NCBI GenBank assembly: GCA_963842505.1 | Contig: CAWJGZ010000002.1 | Span: 558,001 to 622,000, forward strand | Reading direction: 5' to 3' | Length of the DNA stretch: 64,000 nt | DNA from: PALSA-129 sp963842505 | Lineage (GTDB): Bacteria > Acidobacteriota > Terriglobia > Bryobacterales > Bryobacteraceae | Shown here: one piece after another, positions 8,790-17,045 of the stretch | How the letters are laid out: the number at the start of each line of letters is the position of its first letter | Numbering within the stretch: the stretch's first letter is position 1 | Translations under genes and position numbers: made by a program | Notes under the pieces: generated by a model | The model's input: only the letters and a program-made list of their open reading frames with translations | Told to the model about the DNA's origin: nothing | Databases searched by the model: none

Positions 8790-9870
8790 GTCCAGTTCGT
8801 CCCGGCTCCTCTACCTTGACTGGTTGCGGGGCTTGGGAGCTCTCATCATGCTGCACGGTCACGTGTGGGATTCCTTTGTGCGCGACGACCTGCGAAGCGG
8901 CGGTCCCTACATCCTCTCGCAATTTCTGGGCGGCATGCCGCCGACCATTTTCCTGTTCCTCACCGGCGTGACCCTGGCATTTCTAATGGACAGTTCTGAG
9001 CGCAAAGGTATGGCACCGGTAACGCGGGTGATCACGGCTTACCGGCGTGCCGGCTACCTGTTTTTCCTGGCCTTCGCGTTCCGCCTCCAGCTCTGGATCT
9101 TCGGCATGCCGGCGCCATGGCGGGATCTGTTCCGCGTGGACATTCTGAACTGTATGGGTTTTGCGATCGCCGTGCTTTCGGTGATGGCGCTGTTCCGGAC
9201 CGCGGAACGCGTTCGCCTCTGCGCGGTGCTGGGCCTGGGGATCGCGTTTGCGTCGCCCTTGGTATCGCAATTGAATTGGGCAGGCATCCCGTGGATGCTG
9301 CGGGGCTACATCATTCCCGATCTAAGACTGTTCGGCTTCTTTCCGTGGGGCGCCTACCTGGCGTTCGGAATGGCAGCGGGCAGCGCCATCCGTGTGATTC
9401 CAGCGGAAGCCATGGAGCGGGCCATGCAGTGGGGGGCGATCTTGGGCGGCGCGACGATTGTGGCCTGCCAGTACTTCGCCAGCCTGCCGTATTCCATCTA
9501 TGCGAAGTCGGAATTCTGGCTGAACAGTCCGGCGCAGGTGCTGACCAAGCAGGGGGTCACCATGGTCCTGCTCTCGCTGGCCTTCCTATGGACTCGCTAC
9601 GGCGCGAAAGATGGCTGGAGTTGGGTGCGGCAGCTCGGTACGACTTCGCTGCTGGTCTACTGGGTGCACGTCGAAATGGTCTACGGCCGAAGCCTGTTCT
9701 TCCTGAAGAATCGACTGACGGAAATACAGACGGCTGTGGCGGCGGTGCTGGTGATCCTGCTGATGCTCGCAATCTCCGTGATCAAGACGCGTTGGGCCGA
9801 GGTCCGCGCCGCACTACAGAATCTGGGCTGGTGGTCCAGGACGAGCGAGGACACCGCGGCGGGGGATTGA
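8779..9870 (+). CDS. Multi-spanning acyltransferase-like protein (DUF1624/HGSNAT-like)
   Basis: 363 residues with about ten hydrophobic segments. The N-terminal RLLYLDWLRGLGALIMLHGH followed by VWDSF is the hallmark of DUF1624/heparan-alpha-glucosaminide acetyltransferase-like membrane proteins, which pass acetyl groups across the membrane onto sugars. Later landmarks include FLTGVTLAFL, DILNCMGFAIA and TTSLLVYWVHVEMVYG. The only start ahead of the conserved LYLDWLRG is the ATG at 8779, which lies inside the right inverted repeat of the mobile element; GGTGAG four bases upstream, also from the repeat, could serve as the ribosome site. The acceptor is unknown. Confidence 0.75.
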   Translation: MRVKSSSSRLLYLDWLRGLGALIMLHGHVWDSFVRDDLRSGGPYILSQFLGGMPPTIFLFLTGVTLAFLMDSSERKGMAPVTRVITAYRRAGYLFFLAFAFRLQLWIFGMPAPWRDLFRVDILNCMGFAIAVLSVMALFRTAERVRLCAVLGLGIAFASPLVSQLNWAGIPWMLRGYIIPDLRLFGFFPWGAYLAFGMAAGSAIRVIPAEAMERAMQWGAILGGATIVACQYFASLPYSIYAKSEFWLNSPAQVLTKQGVTMVLLSLAFLWTRYGAKDGWSWVRQLGTTSLLVYWVHVEMVYGRSLFFLKNRLTEIQTAVAAVLVILLMLAISVIKTRWAEVRAALQNLGWWSRTSEDTAAGD

Positions 9871-9933
9871 GCTGGGGGCTGGCCCCAATCCAGTTTCTAA
9901 AGAGGCTGCTGAAAGAGTCGAAGAGAGCAGCTT

Positions 9934-9970
9934 AACCCGCCCGCAGTTTCATCAAACTGCATGGCGGGTT
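9934..9970 (+). terminator. Strong hairpin after the acyltransferase gene
   Basis: AACCCGCC (9934-9941) pairs with GGCGGGTT (9963-9970), and CAGTTT pairs with AAACTG across a CATC loop. It lies 64 bases past the acyltransferase stop and between converging genes, so it may end transcription. There is no U-tract. The outer arm also starts TTAACCCGC like the mobile repeat, so it could be part of a related element. Confidence 0.4.
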
Positions 9971-10068
9971 TCGGGTCGCCGCTCCTCGAACACTGACTGG
10001 TCGGCGGCGCACGTCAGCAAGCGGGTTCCGATCCGTGAGCGAGCTTCTGAAACCAGGCTTACCCTAAA

Positions 10069-11076
10069 TCATTTACCACCGCCCGCAGCGGCCCCTTGGG
10101 CTTTACGGAACGCGTCGAGGTTGGTCTGGTCGATCAACGTGGCGCCCGTGTCTATGAAAACCGGGAACGGGGAGTGGGTGTCCTGCGCCCAGTTGAGGTC
10201 CAGACTGGGGAGCTTGTAGTGATGCAGGGCGTCGAGCATCAGTAGGCCGTATAGGCCCATGGTGTAAGGCTTCTGCGAGATGGTCGCCGCGATGCGGCCC
10301 TTCTGGATCCAATCGAGCGTGGTCGGCAGGGTGTCCATGGCCACAATCACCTTGTTCCCGATGTTGTTGCGATCGAGAACGTCTGCGACTTCGGGGCACG
10401 CGATCGCCACCAGGCAGATGAACCCATCGGGGATAGGCTTACCTTTAACGATCTCCACAGTGGTATCGAATGCGATGCGGGGGTCGCCCTTGACGTCGAC
10501 CGTGCGAACGATTTTGACTTGGGGGTGGCTGTCGAGCGCGAACTTGTAGCCGCGCAGGCGTTCGTCGGCGTTTTCCTGGCCGGCAACGGTGTAGACGACC
10601 ACATCGCCCTTGCCATGGAGCCGCTCCACCAGGACGCGCCCGCCCATAACGCCAGCCTGGTAATTATTGGTGCCGATGAAGGTGAGGCGCTTGCTGTCAG
10701 GGACGTCGGAATCGACCGTGATTACCGGGATGCCCTGCGCGATGGCGTCGTCAATGGGGCCCTTCATGGCGGCGGCGCCGGCGGAAACCAGGATGCCGGC
10801 GGGCTTGAGCGACATCACGGTGCGGAATTCCTGAACTTCGGCCTGGGGATCGAAGGTATCGGGACCGGCCAGCCCGGACTGAACTCCGGTGCCCATGCCG
10901 AAAGCGGCGTGATTGAATCCGGCCCAGCCTTCCTGCCAGTAAGCGGCCTTGATGTTGGGCGTCACGAGGTAGTATTTTTCCAACGGATCATGATGAGAGT
11001 TGCTGCAGGCGGTAAGCGCGAGCGTGACGACGGCGGCGATGACGGCGGCGGCCTTGAACGTAATATGGGCTTTCAC
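10069..11076 (-). CDS. Sugar-binding lipoprotein of an ABC transporter (ribose type)
   Basis: 335 residues. The start is GTG 11076 with GGAGG eight bases upstream; the longer frame has no support. The signal peptide ends in the lipobox LTAC, so the protein is a periplasm-facing lipoprotein. The body matches the periplasmic-binding protein family 4 fold of RbsB/XylF: FDPQAEVQEFRTVMSLKPAG, GIPVITVDSDVPDSKRL, FIGTNNYQAGVMGGRVLVE, GQENADERLRGY, VIVAMDTLPTTLDWIQKGRI and ATISQKPYTMG. No permease or ATPase gene lies nearby, so it is an orphan that must use a distant transporter or act as a sensor partner. A TATACT element stands at 11101-11106. Confidence 0.85.
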   Translation of the reverse strand: MKAHITFKAAAVIAAVVTLALTACSNSHHDPLEKYYLVTPNIKAAYWQEGWAGFNHAAFGMGTGVQSGLAGPDTFDPQAEVQEFRTVMSLKPAGILVSAGAAAMKGPIDDAIAQGIPVITVDSDVPDSKRLTFIGTNNYQAGVMGGRVLVERLHGKGDVVVYTVAGQENADERLRGYKFALDSHPQVKIVRTVDVKGDPRIAFDTTVEIVKGKPIPDGFICLVAIACPEVADVLDRNNIGNKVIVAMDTLPTTLDWIQKGRIAATISQKPYTMGLYGLLMLDALHHYKLPSLDLNWAQDTHSPFPVFIDTGATLIDQTNLDAFRKAQGAAAGGGK

Positions 11077-11100
11077 GAGTGAACCTCCTCTCCTGCGCTC

Positions 11101-11106
11101 AGTATA
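11101..11106 (-). promoter_or_regulatory. -10-like TATACT for the sugar-binding lipoprotein
   Basis: TATACT on the minus strand lies 24 bases before GTG 11076, leaving room for the GGAGG ribosome site. It faces away from the TATGCT of the divergent TldD-like gene. Confidence 0.4.
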
Positions 11107-11153
11107 TACCCAGGGTTTTGCGCGGGCCATCAACGCGCGCGGGCGGTGGATGG

Positions 11154-11159
11154 TATGCT
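11154..11159 (+). promoter_or_regulatory. -10-like TATGCT before the TldD-like gene
   Basis: TATGCT ends 6 bases before the TTG at 11166, the codon that begins a good signal peptide. It supports that unusual start. Confidence 0.4.
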
Positions 11160-11165
11160 GAAAAG

Positions 11166-12857
11166 TTGATCCCCTCAACCCTTGCTCGTCTGTTTCTGTT
11201 GTGCTCCGCTGCAGCCCTGGCGGCGGCTCAACCGAATGTCCTGTTAGACGCTATGTCCCAGGAACTGACTCGGAACTTCACAATCTTGAAACAGAAGACC
11301 GATCCGGCGCCGTACTTCCTGAGTTACGAAATCACCGATACGGAAAGTCATGGGGTGACGGGGACGCTGGGCACCGTGGACGTCAACAACGGCGGAAAGA
11401 GCCGCATCCTGGACGTCTCCGTACGGGTGGGGACGCCGGAACTCGACAACTATCACCGCAACGGTGGGAACGCTGGACAATTCACCTCGGGTTCGTCCAT
11501 CACTTACGAAGACAACGTGGATTCCATCAAGCGGCGGCTATGGCTGGACACCGACCGGGCCTACCGGGCGGCGGCGGAGCGGCTCATCCGCATCAAAACC
11601 AATACGCAGGTGCGCGTGGCGGCGGCCGACGCCTCGGGCGATTTTTCGAGCGAGCCGCCTTCTGTCGAGGTGGAGAAGTTGCCCAAACTGAAGTTCGATA
11701 CCGAAGGCTGGAGCGAGCGGGCGCGCAAGCTTTCGGCGCGGTTCGGGAATTATCCGAGCGTACTTACCTCGCATGTTTCCGTCTCGGCGATGACCGACAC
11801 GCGTTACTTCGTGAACACCGAAGGGTCGCGGATCGCCCACGGACGCGGCTTCGCGCGGGTAGTGATTTCGGCGTCCGGGAAGGCCACGGACGGAACCGAC
11901 GTGTCGTCTTACGAGACGTTTGAAGCGTCGGATCCGGATGGATTGCCGGACGACAAGACGCTGATCGCGGCCATTGACAAGGTAGCCAGCGACGTAGTGG
12001 CGCTGCTGCACGCGCCGGAAACCGAGCCATTCGTGGGCCCGGCGATTTTTTCGGGACAGGCCGCGGGCGTGTTCTTTCACGAGATCTTCGGACACCGCGT
12101 GGAAGGCCACCGGCAGAAGGACGAAAGCGAAGGGCAGACATTTACCAAGAGCGTGGGGACCAAAGTCCTGCCGGCCTTCCTCTCCGTGGTTTTCGATCCC
12201 ACCGAGCGCAAGATCGCGGGCGTCGATCTGAACGGCTGGTACGACTACGACGACGAAGGCGTGAAGGCCCGCCCCGTGCTGGCGGTGGATAAGGGCGTGC
12301 TGAAGACCTTTCTGATGTCGCGCGCGCCCATCCAGGGGTTCGACCATTCGAACGGGCACGGGCGGCGGCAGCCCGGGCTGGAAGTGGTTTCGCGGCAGTC
12401 GAATCTGATTGTGCAATCGTCGAATGCGGTATCGGATGCGCGCCTGCGGCAGATGCTGATCGAAGAGGCCAGGAAGCAGAACAAGCCGTACGGGCTGTAT
12501 TTCCGCGACATTACGGGCGGGTTTACCACCACCGCGCGCGCCGGGTTGCAGGCCTTCAAAGTAATTCCGGTGATCGTGTACCGGGTCTACACAGACGGGC
12601 GTCCGGACGAATTGGTGCGCGGCGCGGACATCGTGGGCACGCCGTTGGCGAGCTTCGCGAAGATTCTGGCCACCTCGGACAAGCTGGAAGTCTTTAACGG
12701 ATACTGCGGCGCGGAATCGGGCAGCGTGCCGGTGTCGGCCGTGTCGCCGGCGATTCTGGTGTCGGAGATTGAAATCGAGAAGAAGGCCAAGTCGAACGAC
12801 CGGCCGCCGCTGCTTCCCCAACCCACCGACATGGAACCGAAGGGAGCGGGGAAATGA
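11166..12857 (+). CDS. Exported TldD-like metallopeptidase
   Basis: About 563 residues. I place the start at TTG 11166, giving the signal peptide LIPSTLARLFLLCSAAALAA and a mature N-terminus near QPNVLLD. The protein belongs to the TldD/PmbA (modulator of gyrase) superfamily: the motif HEIFGHRVEG gives HExxxH (His305, Glu306, His310), the metal site of TldD. Later landmarks are YDDEGVKARP and YGLYFRDITGGFTTT. Cytoplasmic TldD/TldE is a heterodimeric protease acting on unfolded peptides. This version appears exported, hence periplasmic. It overlaps the next gene, a second family member, by four bases (ATGA), so they probably form the pair. Confidence 0.85.
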   Translation: MIPSTLARLFLLCSAAALAAAQPNVLLDAMSQELTRNFTILKQKTDPAPYFLSYEITDTESHGVTGTLGTVDVNNGGKSRILDVSVRVGTPELDNYHRNGGNAGQFTSGSSITYEDNVDSIKRRLWLDTDRAYRAAAERLIRIKTNTQVRVAAADASGDFSSEPPSVEVEKLPKLKFDTEGWSERARKLSARFGNYPSVLTSHVSVSAMTDTRYFVNTEGSRIAHGRGFARVVISASGKATDGTDVSSYETFEASDPDGLPDDKTLIAAIDKVASDVVALLHAPETEPFVGPAIFSGQAAGVFFHEIFGHRVEGHRQKDESEGQTFTKSVGTKVLPAFLSVVFDPTERKIAGVDLNGWYDYDDEGVKARPVLAVDKGVLKTFLMSRAPIQGFDHSNGHGRRQPGLEVVSRQSNLIVQSSNAVSDARLRQMLIEEARKQNKPYGLYFRDITGGFTTTARAGLQAFKVIPVIVYRVYTDGRPDELVRGADIVGTPLASFAKILATSDKLEVFNGYCGAESGSVPVSAVSPAILVSEIEIEKKAKSNDRPPLLPQPTDMEPKGAGK

Positions 12858-14593
12858 GAATCCTGCTGGCGGCGGCGGGAGCGGTGGCCCTGACGGCTGT
12901 GGCCATTGCCCAGGCGCCGGTGACGGACCCCATGATTGCGGCCATGCGAGACGAGGCGGCGCGATCCAGCAAGCTGAACCTGCCCAACATGGAGGCGCCG
13001 TATTTCGTGGAGTACGTGCTGGACGAAGCCGACTCGTTTTCGGTAACGGCCAACCTGGGCGGGCTGGTTGCGCGGCGGCGGGATCTGTTCCGCGAGCCCG
13101 AAGTGCACGTGCGCGTAGGCTCCTACAAGTTCGACAACACCAACTACGCGGGCGGCGGATTCGGCGGGTCGCGCTACGACCTGGAGAGTTTCCCGGTCGA
13201 GAATTCCTATCCGGTGCTGCGGCGCTTCCTCTGGCTGGAGACGGATTCGGCATACAAGGCGGCGCTTGAAGCGCTGTCGCGCAAGCGCGCGGCCATGCGC
13301 AACATCCAGCAGGGCGACCAACTCGACGATTTCGCCCACGCCGAACCGGTGCACTATGTGAAGCCGTTCGGACGTCTGGCCATTGACGAGGACGAATGGG
13401 CCAACCGCGTGCGCAAGCTGTCGGGAATCTTCGCCAAGTTCCCGGATGTGAAGAACTCGGAGGTGGACCTGCAATCGGCCGAAGGCGGCTACTATGTGGT
13501 GAACTCCGAGGGCACCGAAGTAAAGGCCGTGGAGAACGTCACCTACGTGCGGGCTCGCGCCATGGCACAGGCGCCGGACGGGATGGCGGTGCGGGACGCC
13601 GTGGCTTTCCACTCGCTGGACCTGGCGCACATGGCTTCGGAAATCGAGATGGAGCGCGGCGCGACGGCCCTGGCGGAGAACGTGGCGGCGCTGGCCAAGG
13701 CGGCGAAAGGCGAAGACTACAGCGGGCCGGTGCTCTTCGAAGGCATGGCGGGCGCGCAGGTGTTCGCCGAAGTGCTGGGCAAGAACCTCGCGCTGCTGCG
13801 GCGGCCGGCCGGCGGGCGCGGCGGATCCGCTCCGGCAAGCGATCTGGAAGGGCGCATGGGCGCGCGCGTGCTGCCGGATACCTTCGACGTGGTGGACGAT
13901 CCTACGCAGAAAGAATGGCGTGGCCGCCCGCTGTTCGGCTCGTATGAAGTGGACCGCGAAGGCGTCATCCCAAAACCGCTGCGCCTGGTGGAAAAGGGCG
14001 TGCTGAAAGGCTTTCTCCTGACGCGGCAGCCGGTGAAGGGCTTTGAAGGTTCGAACGGGCGGGCGCGGCTGCCAGGAGCGGGCGCTTCGAGCTACGCGGA
14101 CATCAGCAACCTGTTTGTGAGCTCCAGCGAGACGATGCCGGCGGCGGACCTGAAGAAGAAACTCATCGAGCTGATCCAGCCGCGCGGCAAGCCGTACGGA
14201 ATCATTGTGCGCAAGATGGATTTTCCCTCTTCGGCGGCAATCGACGAAGCGCGCTCTCTGCTCCAGGCCTCGCAAGGCGCGGCGCACCCCGTGAGCGTGC
14301 CCATATTGGTGTATAAAGTCTTCCCGGACGGACATGAGGAACTGGTGCGCGGGCTGCGATTCCGCGGATTCACGGCGCGGTCGTTGAAAGACATTCTGGC
14401 GGCGGGAGACGACCAGACGATGTTCGAGTTCCTGGACAACGAAGCGCCGTTCGCCCTCATCAACGGCTCGTCGTTTACCGCGGAAACCTGCGTAGTGGCG
14501 CCTTCCATCCTGATTGACGATCTGGAGCTGCACCCCGCCGAAGAGGAGCAGCCCAAGCTGCCGGTGGTGCCGGCGCCGGAGATGAAGCGGTAA
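12854..14593 (+). CDS. Exported TldE/PmbA-like partner lacking the metal motif
   Basis: 579 residues with signal peptide MRILLAAAGAVALTAVAIA. It aligns along its length with the preceding gene (APYFVEYVLDEADSFSVTANLGG, DREGVIPKPLRLVEKGVLKGF, SNGRARLPG, LFVSSSETMPAADLKKKL), but the position of HExxxH reads FEGMAGAQVFAEVLGKN, with no histidines. This is the TldD/TldE arrangement, where only one subunit carries the metal. It starts within the stop of the previous gene and is followed eight bases later by the lptFG fusion, suggesting one envelope operon. Its substrate is unknown. Confidence 0.8.
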   Translation: MRILLAAAGAVALTAVAIAQAPVTDPMIAAMRDEAARSSKLNLPNMEAPYFVEYVLDEADSFSVTANLGGLVARRRDLFREPEVHVRVGSYKFDNTNYAGGGFGGSRYDLESFPVENSYPVLRRFLWLETDSAYKAALEALSRKRAAMRNIQQGDQLDDFAHAEPVHYVKPFGRLAIDEDEWANRVRKLSGIFAKFPDVKNSEVDLQSAEGGYYVVNSEGTEVKAVENVTYVRARAMAQAPDGMAVRDAVAFHSLDLAHMASEIEMERGATALAENVAALAKAAKGEDYSGPVLFEGMAGAQVFAEVLGKNLALLRRPAGGRGGSAPASDLEGRMGARVLPDTFDVVDDPTQKEWRGRPLFGSYEVDREGVIPKPLRLVEKGVLKGFLLTRQPVKGFEGSNGRARLPGAGASSYADISNLFVSSSETMPAADLKKKLIELIQPRGKPYGIIVRKMDFPSSAAIDEARSLLQASQGAAHPVSVPILVYKVFPDGHEELVRGLRFRGFTARSLKDILAAGDDQTMFEFLDNEAPFALINGSSFTAETCVVAPSILIDDLELHPAEEEQPKLPVVPAPEMKR

Positions 14594-14600
14594 CGCGGCT

Positions 14601-16925
14601 GTGCGCCTTCTTGGCCGATACGTATTCCGTGAAATCCTGACCAGCTCGGTGCTGGGCACGCTGCTGGCCACCTTTGTCATGTTCCTGCACAGCGCCGACA
14701 CGCTGTTCAAGCTGCTGGTGGGGAGCAGCCCGGGACCGCGAACGGTATTGACTCTGCTGGCCCTGGTGCTGCCGCCGGTGTTGCCATTCACCATTCCGTT
14801 CGGAGTGCTGATCGGCATTCTGGTCGGGTTGGGGCGGATGGCCTCGGACGGCGAGATCATCGCCATGCGCGCGGCCGGAGTATCCAGCCGCAAGGTGATC
14901 GCGCCGGTGTTGTTGTTCGCGGCGCTCGGCATGGGGATGGCGGCGTGGGCTTCGCTGCGGCTGACGCCGTACTCCATCAACGAGAGCACGCGCATCATCA
15001 ATGAGCTGGCAGCCAACCGCCTCACGGCCGAGATCCCACCGCGGTTTTTCGACGAGGACTTTCCCAATACCATTCTGTACGTAGACGAAGTGGGCCTGAC
15101 GCCGGCGGGAGCGCCGACTCCCTGGCGCGGTGTGTTCATCGCCGACACTACGCCGCCGGAAGAGCGCAAGAAAGGGATCGGCGAGAAAGCCGATGGGCCC
15201 ATGATCACGGTGGCGCGGGAAGCCGTCGCGGTTTCGGACCCCAAGGCCAGCCAAATCCAGCTCGAACTTCACAACTTCGCGCGGCATGAGATGGGCAAGG
15301 ACCTGATCTCGCAGGACTATTTTGCGCCGGATGCCACCGAAGAACTGCAAGGGAAGGCGCCGGAGCAGATGGCGCAGAAGCCGCGCGCCATGAGCACCCG
15401 CACGCTGATGCACTACAAGGGCCCGGACTGGCTTGAGGCGGCCATCGAATTGCAGCAGCGCTTTGCCTTGCCGGTGGCCAGCATCATGCTGGCGCTGGTC
15501 GGGATCCCGCTGGGCATCGCCACTCGCAAGGGCGGCAAATCGGCGTCGTACGTGATCGGCGTGTTCCTGGGTTTCTTCTGCTATTACCTTGCCTACATGG
15601 CTTTGGTGAACGTGGCCAAACAAAGGGCCCTGCCCGTGCCGGTAGCGAGCTGGCTGCCCGACATCGCATTTGGTCTGGCGGGGATCGTTTTTCTGGTCCG
15701 TATGGAACAGCCGGGCGATCGCGATCTGCTGGCCAGCCTGGCGTCAGGAATGACGCGGCTGTTCGGATGGATGAAGCCGCGCGCGCCCAAAGGCGTCGAG
15801 CGGGCGCCCTACTGGAGGATTCCGCTGCTGCCGCAGCTTGTGGATACCTACGTTCTGACGAATTTCCTGTTTTACTTGGGGATCGTGCTGGCGGCGTTCG
15901 TCTCCATGTTCCTGGTGTTCAACTTTTTCGAGCTGACCGGAGACATGATCCGCCACAACATCTCGCTCAAGAAGATGTTGACGTACCTGTTCTTTCTCTC
16001 GCCCATGCTGATCTACGAGTTGACGCCCATCTGCGTGCTGGTCGCGGTACTGGTGAACCTGGCCGTGCTCAGCAAGCAGAACGAGGTGACGGCTTTCAAA
16101 GCCTGCGGCGTGAGCCTCTACCGCATGGCCTTGCCCATTCTGATTGCCAGCACGCTGCTCAGCGGCGGGTTGTTCGCGTTTGATTACTACTACGTGCCGG
16201 AGGCCAACCGCAAGCAGGACAAATTGCGCGACGAAATCAAGGGAAAGCCGGTGCAAACGTACTATCGCCCGGACCGCAAGTGGACCATGGGGAAGGGCTT
16301 CCACATTTACTATTACCGCCTCTTCGACCCGACTCAACAAGCCATGGTGGACGTGAATGCCTACGAACTGCAGCCGTCCACGTTTCAGTTGGTGCGCCAG
16401 ATCAAAGCCGAGCGGGCCCGCTGGAGCGCCAGTGCGGGAACGTGGATCTTCGAAAATGGCTGGAAAAACGATTTCCAGAGCGACACGAATTGTACCCGCA
16501 CGGGTTTTCAGGCGACCACGTTTCCGGAGCTGACCGAGCCGCCGGGCTATTTTCTGAAGGAGTACCTGCAAGACTCGCAAATGAACTTCGTGCAGCTCGA
16601 TCAGTACATCCGCGACCTGCGCGATAGCGGCTACGGGAATGACACGGTGGGTCTGGAGGTGCAGCTCTATCGCAAGTTTTCGATGCCGCTGTTTGCGCTG
16701 ATCATGGCCATGATTGCGATCCCCTTCGGATTTCTGGTGGGCAACCGCGGCGCCATGACGGGCATCGGGGTGAGCATCGCGATCGCGCTCTCCTACGTAG
16801 GGATTTCCACCTTGTTCGAGAAGATTGGGGAAGTGGGCCAGTTGCCGCCGGCCATGGCGGCGTGGGCGCCGGACGTTGTGTTCGGGCTGGCTGGTATGTA
16901 CTTCCTGCTGCGGATGAGAAGTTAG
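14601..16925 (+). CDS. lptFG: Fused LptF-LptG lipopolysaccharide export permease
   Basis: 774 residues built from two YjgP/YjgQ permease units. Residues 1-385 are LptF-like: a helix near RYVFREILTSSVLGTLLATF, a periplasmic beta domain, then LQQRFALPVASIMLALVGIPLGI. From about 400 a second full unit begins, PLLPQLVDTYVLTNFLFYLG, with NEVTAFKACGVSLYRMALPI, and ends in YRKFSMPLFALIMAMIAIPFGF. In proteobacteria LptF and LptG are separate proteins that with LptB move LPS from the inner membrane to the LptA/C bridge. Here one polypeptide would supply both halves. The start is GTG 14601 in a short gap after the TldE-like gene. No lptB or lptC is adjacent. Confidence 0.9.
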   Translation: MRLLGRYVFREILTSSVLGTLLATFVMFLHSADTLFKLLVGSSPGPRTVLTLLALVLPPVLPFTIPFGVLIGILVGLGRMASDGEIIAMRAAGVSSRKVIAPVLLFAALGMGMAAWASLRLTPYSINESTRIINELAANRLTAEIPPRFFDEDFPNTILYVDEVGLTPAGAPTPWRGVFIADTTPPEERKKGIGEKADGPMITVAREAVAVSDPKASQIQLELHNFARHEMGKDLISQDYFAPDATEELQGKAPEQMAQKPRAMSTRTLMHYKGPDWLEAAIELQQRFALPVASIMLALVGIPLGIATRKGGKSASYVIGVFLGFFCYYLAYMALVNVAKQRALPVPVASWLPDIAFGLAGIVFLVRMEQPGDRDLLASLASGMTRLFGWMKPRAPKGVERAPYWRIPLLPQLVDTYVLTNFLFYLGIVLAAFVSMFLVFNFFELTGDMIRHNISLKKMLTYLFFLSPMLIYELTPICVLVAVLVNLAVLSKQNEVTAFKACGVSLYRMALPILIASTLLSGGLFAFDYYYVPEANRKQDKLRDEIKGKPVQTYYRPDRKWTMGKGFHIYYYRLFDPTQQAMVDVNAYELQPSTFQLVRQIKAERARWSASAGTWIFENGWKNDFQSDTNCTRTGFQATTFPELTEPPGYFLKEYLQDSQMNFVQLDQYIRDLRDSGYGNDTVGLEVQLYRKFSMPLFALIMAMIAIPFGFLVGNRGAMTGIGVSIAIALSYVGISTLFEKIGEVGQLPPAMAAWAPDVVFGLAGMYFLLRMRS

Positions 16926-17015
16926 CGTCAGCCCATTTCCGCGGCATGAGTTGACGCGTTGTTGAGGATTGCACCATAATGGGGTGTCCAACGTACGAAA
17001 CGGCACACGGCCAGC

Positions 17016-17021
17016 TATACT
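17016..17021 (+). promoter_or_regulatory. -10-like TATACT before the PBP gene
   Basis: TATACT ends 24 bases before ATG 17046. No convincing -35 stands 17 bases upstream. Confidence 0.35.
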
Positions 17022-17045
17022 GGTGTTGTATTTTATGAAGCTGCG

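Noticed and set aside
12587..15244. 885-codon minus-strand ORF, and other long antisense frames such as 11538-13253 and 15744-17999
   Set aside because: They lie opposite the exported TldD/PmbA pair, lptFG and the PBP, are rich in His/Arg/Gln without any family motif, and are typical shadow frames of GC-rich genes.
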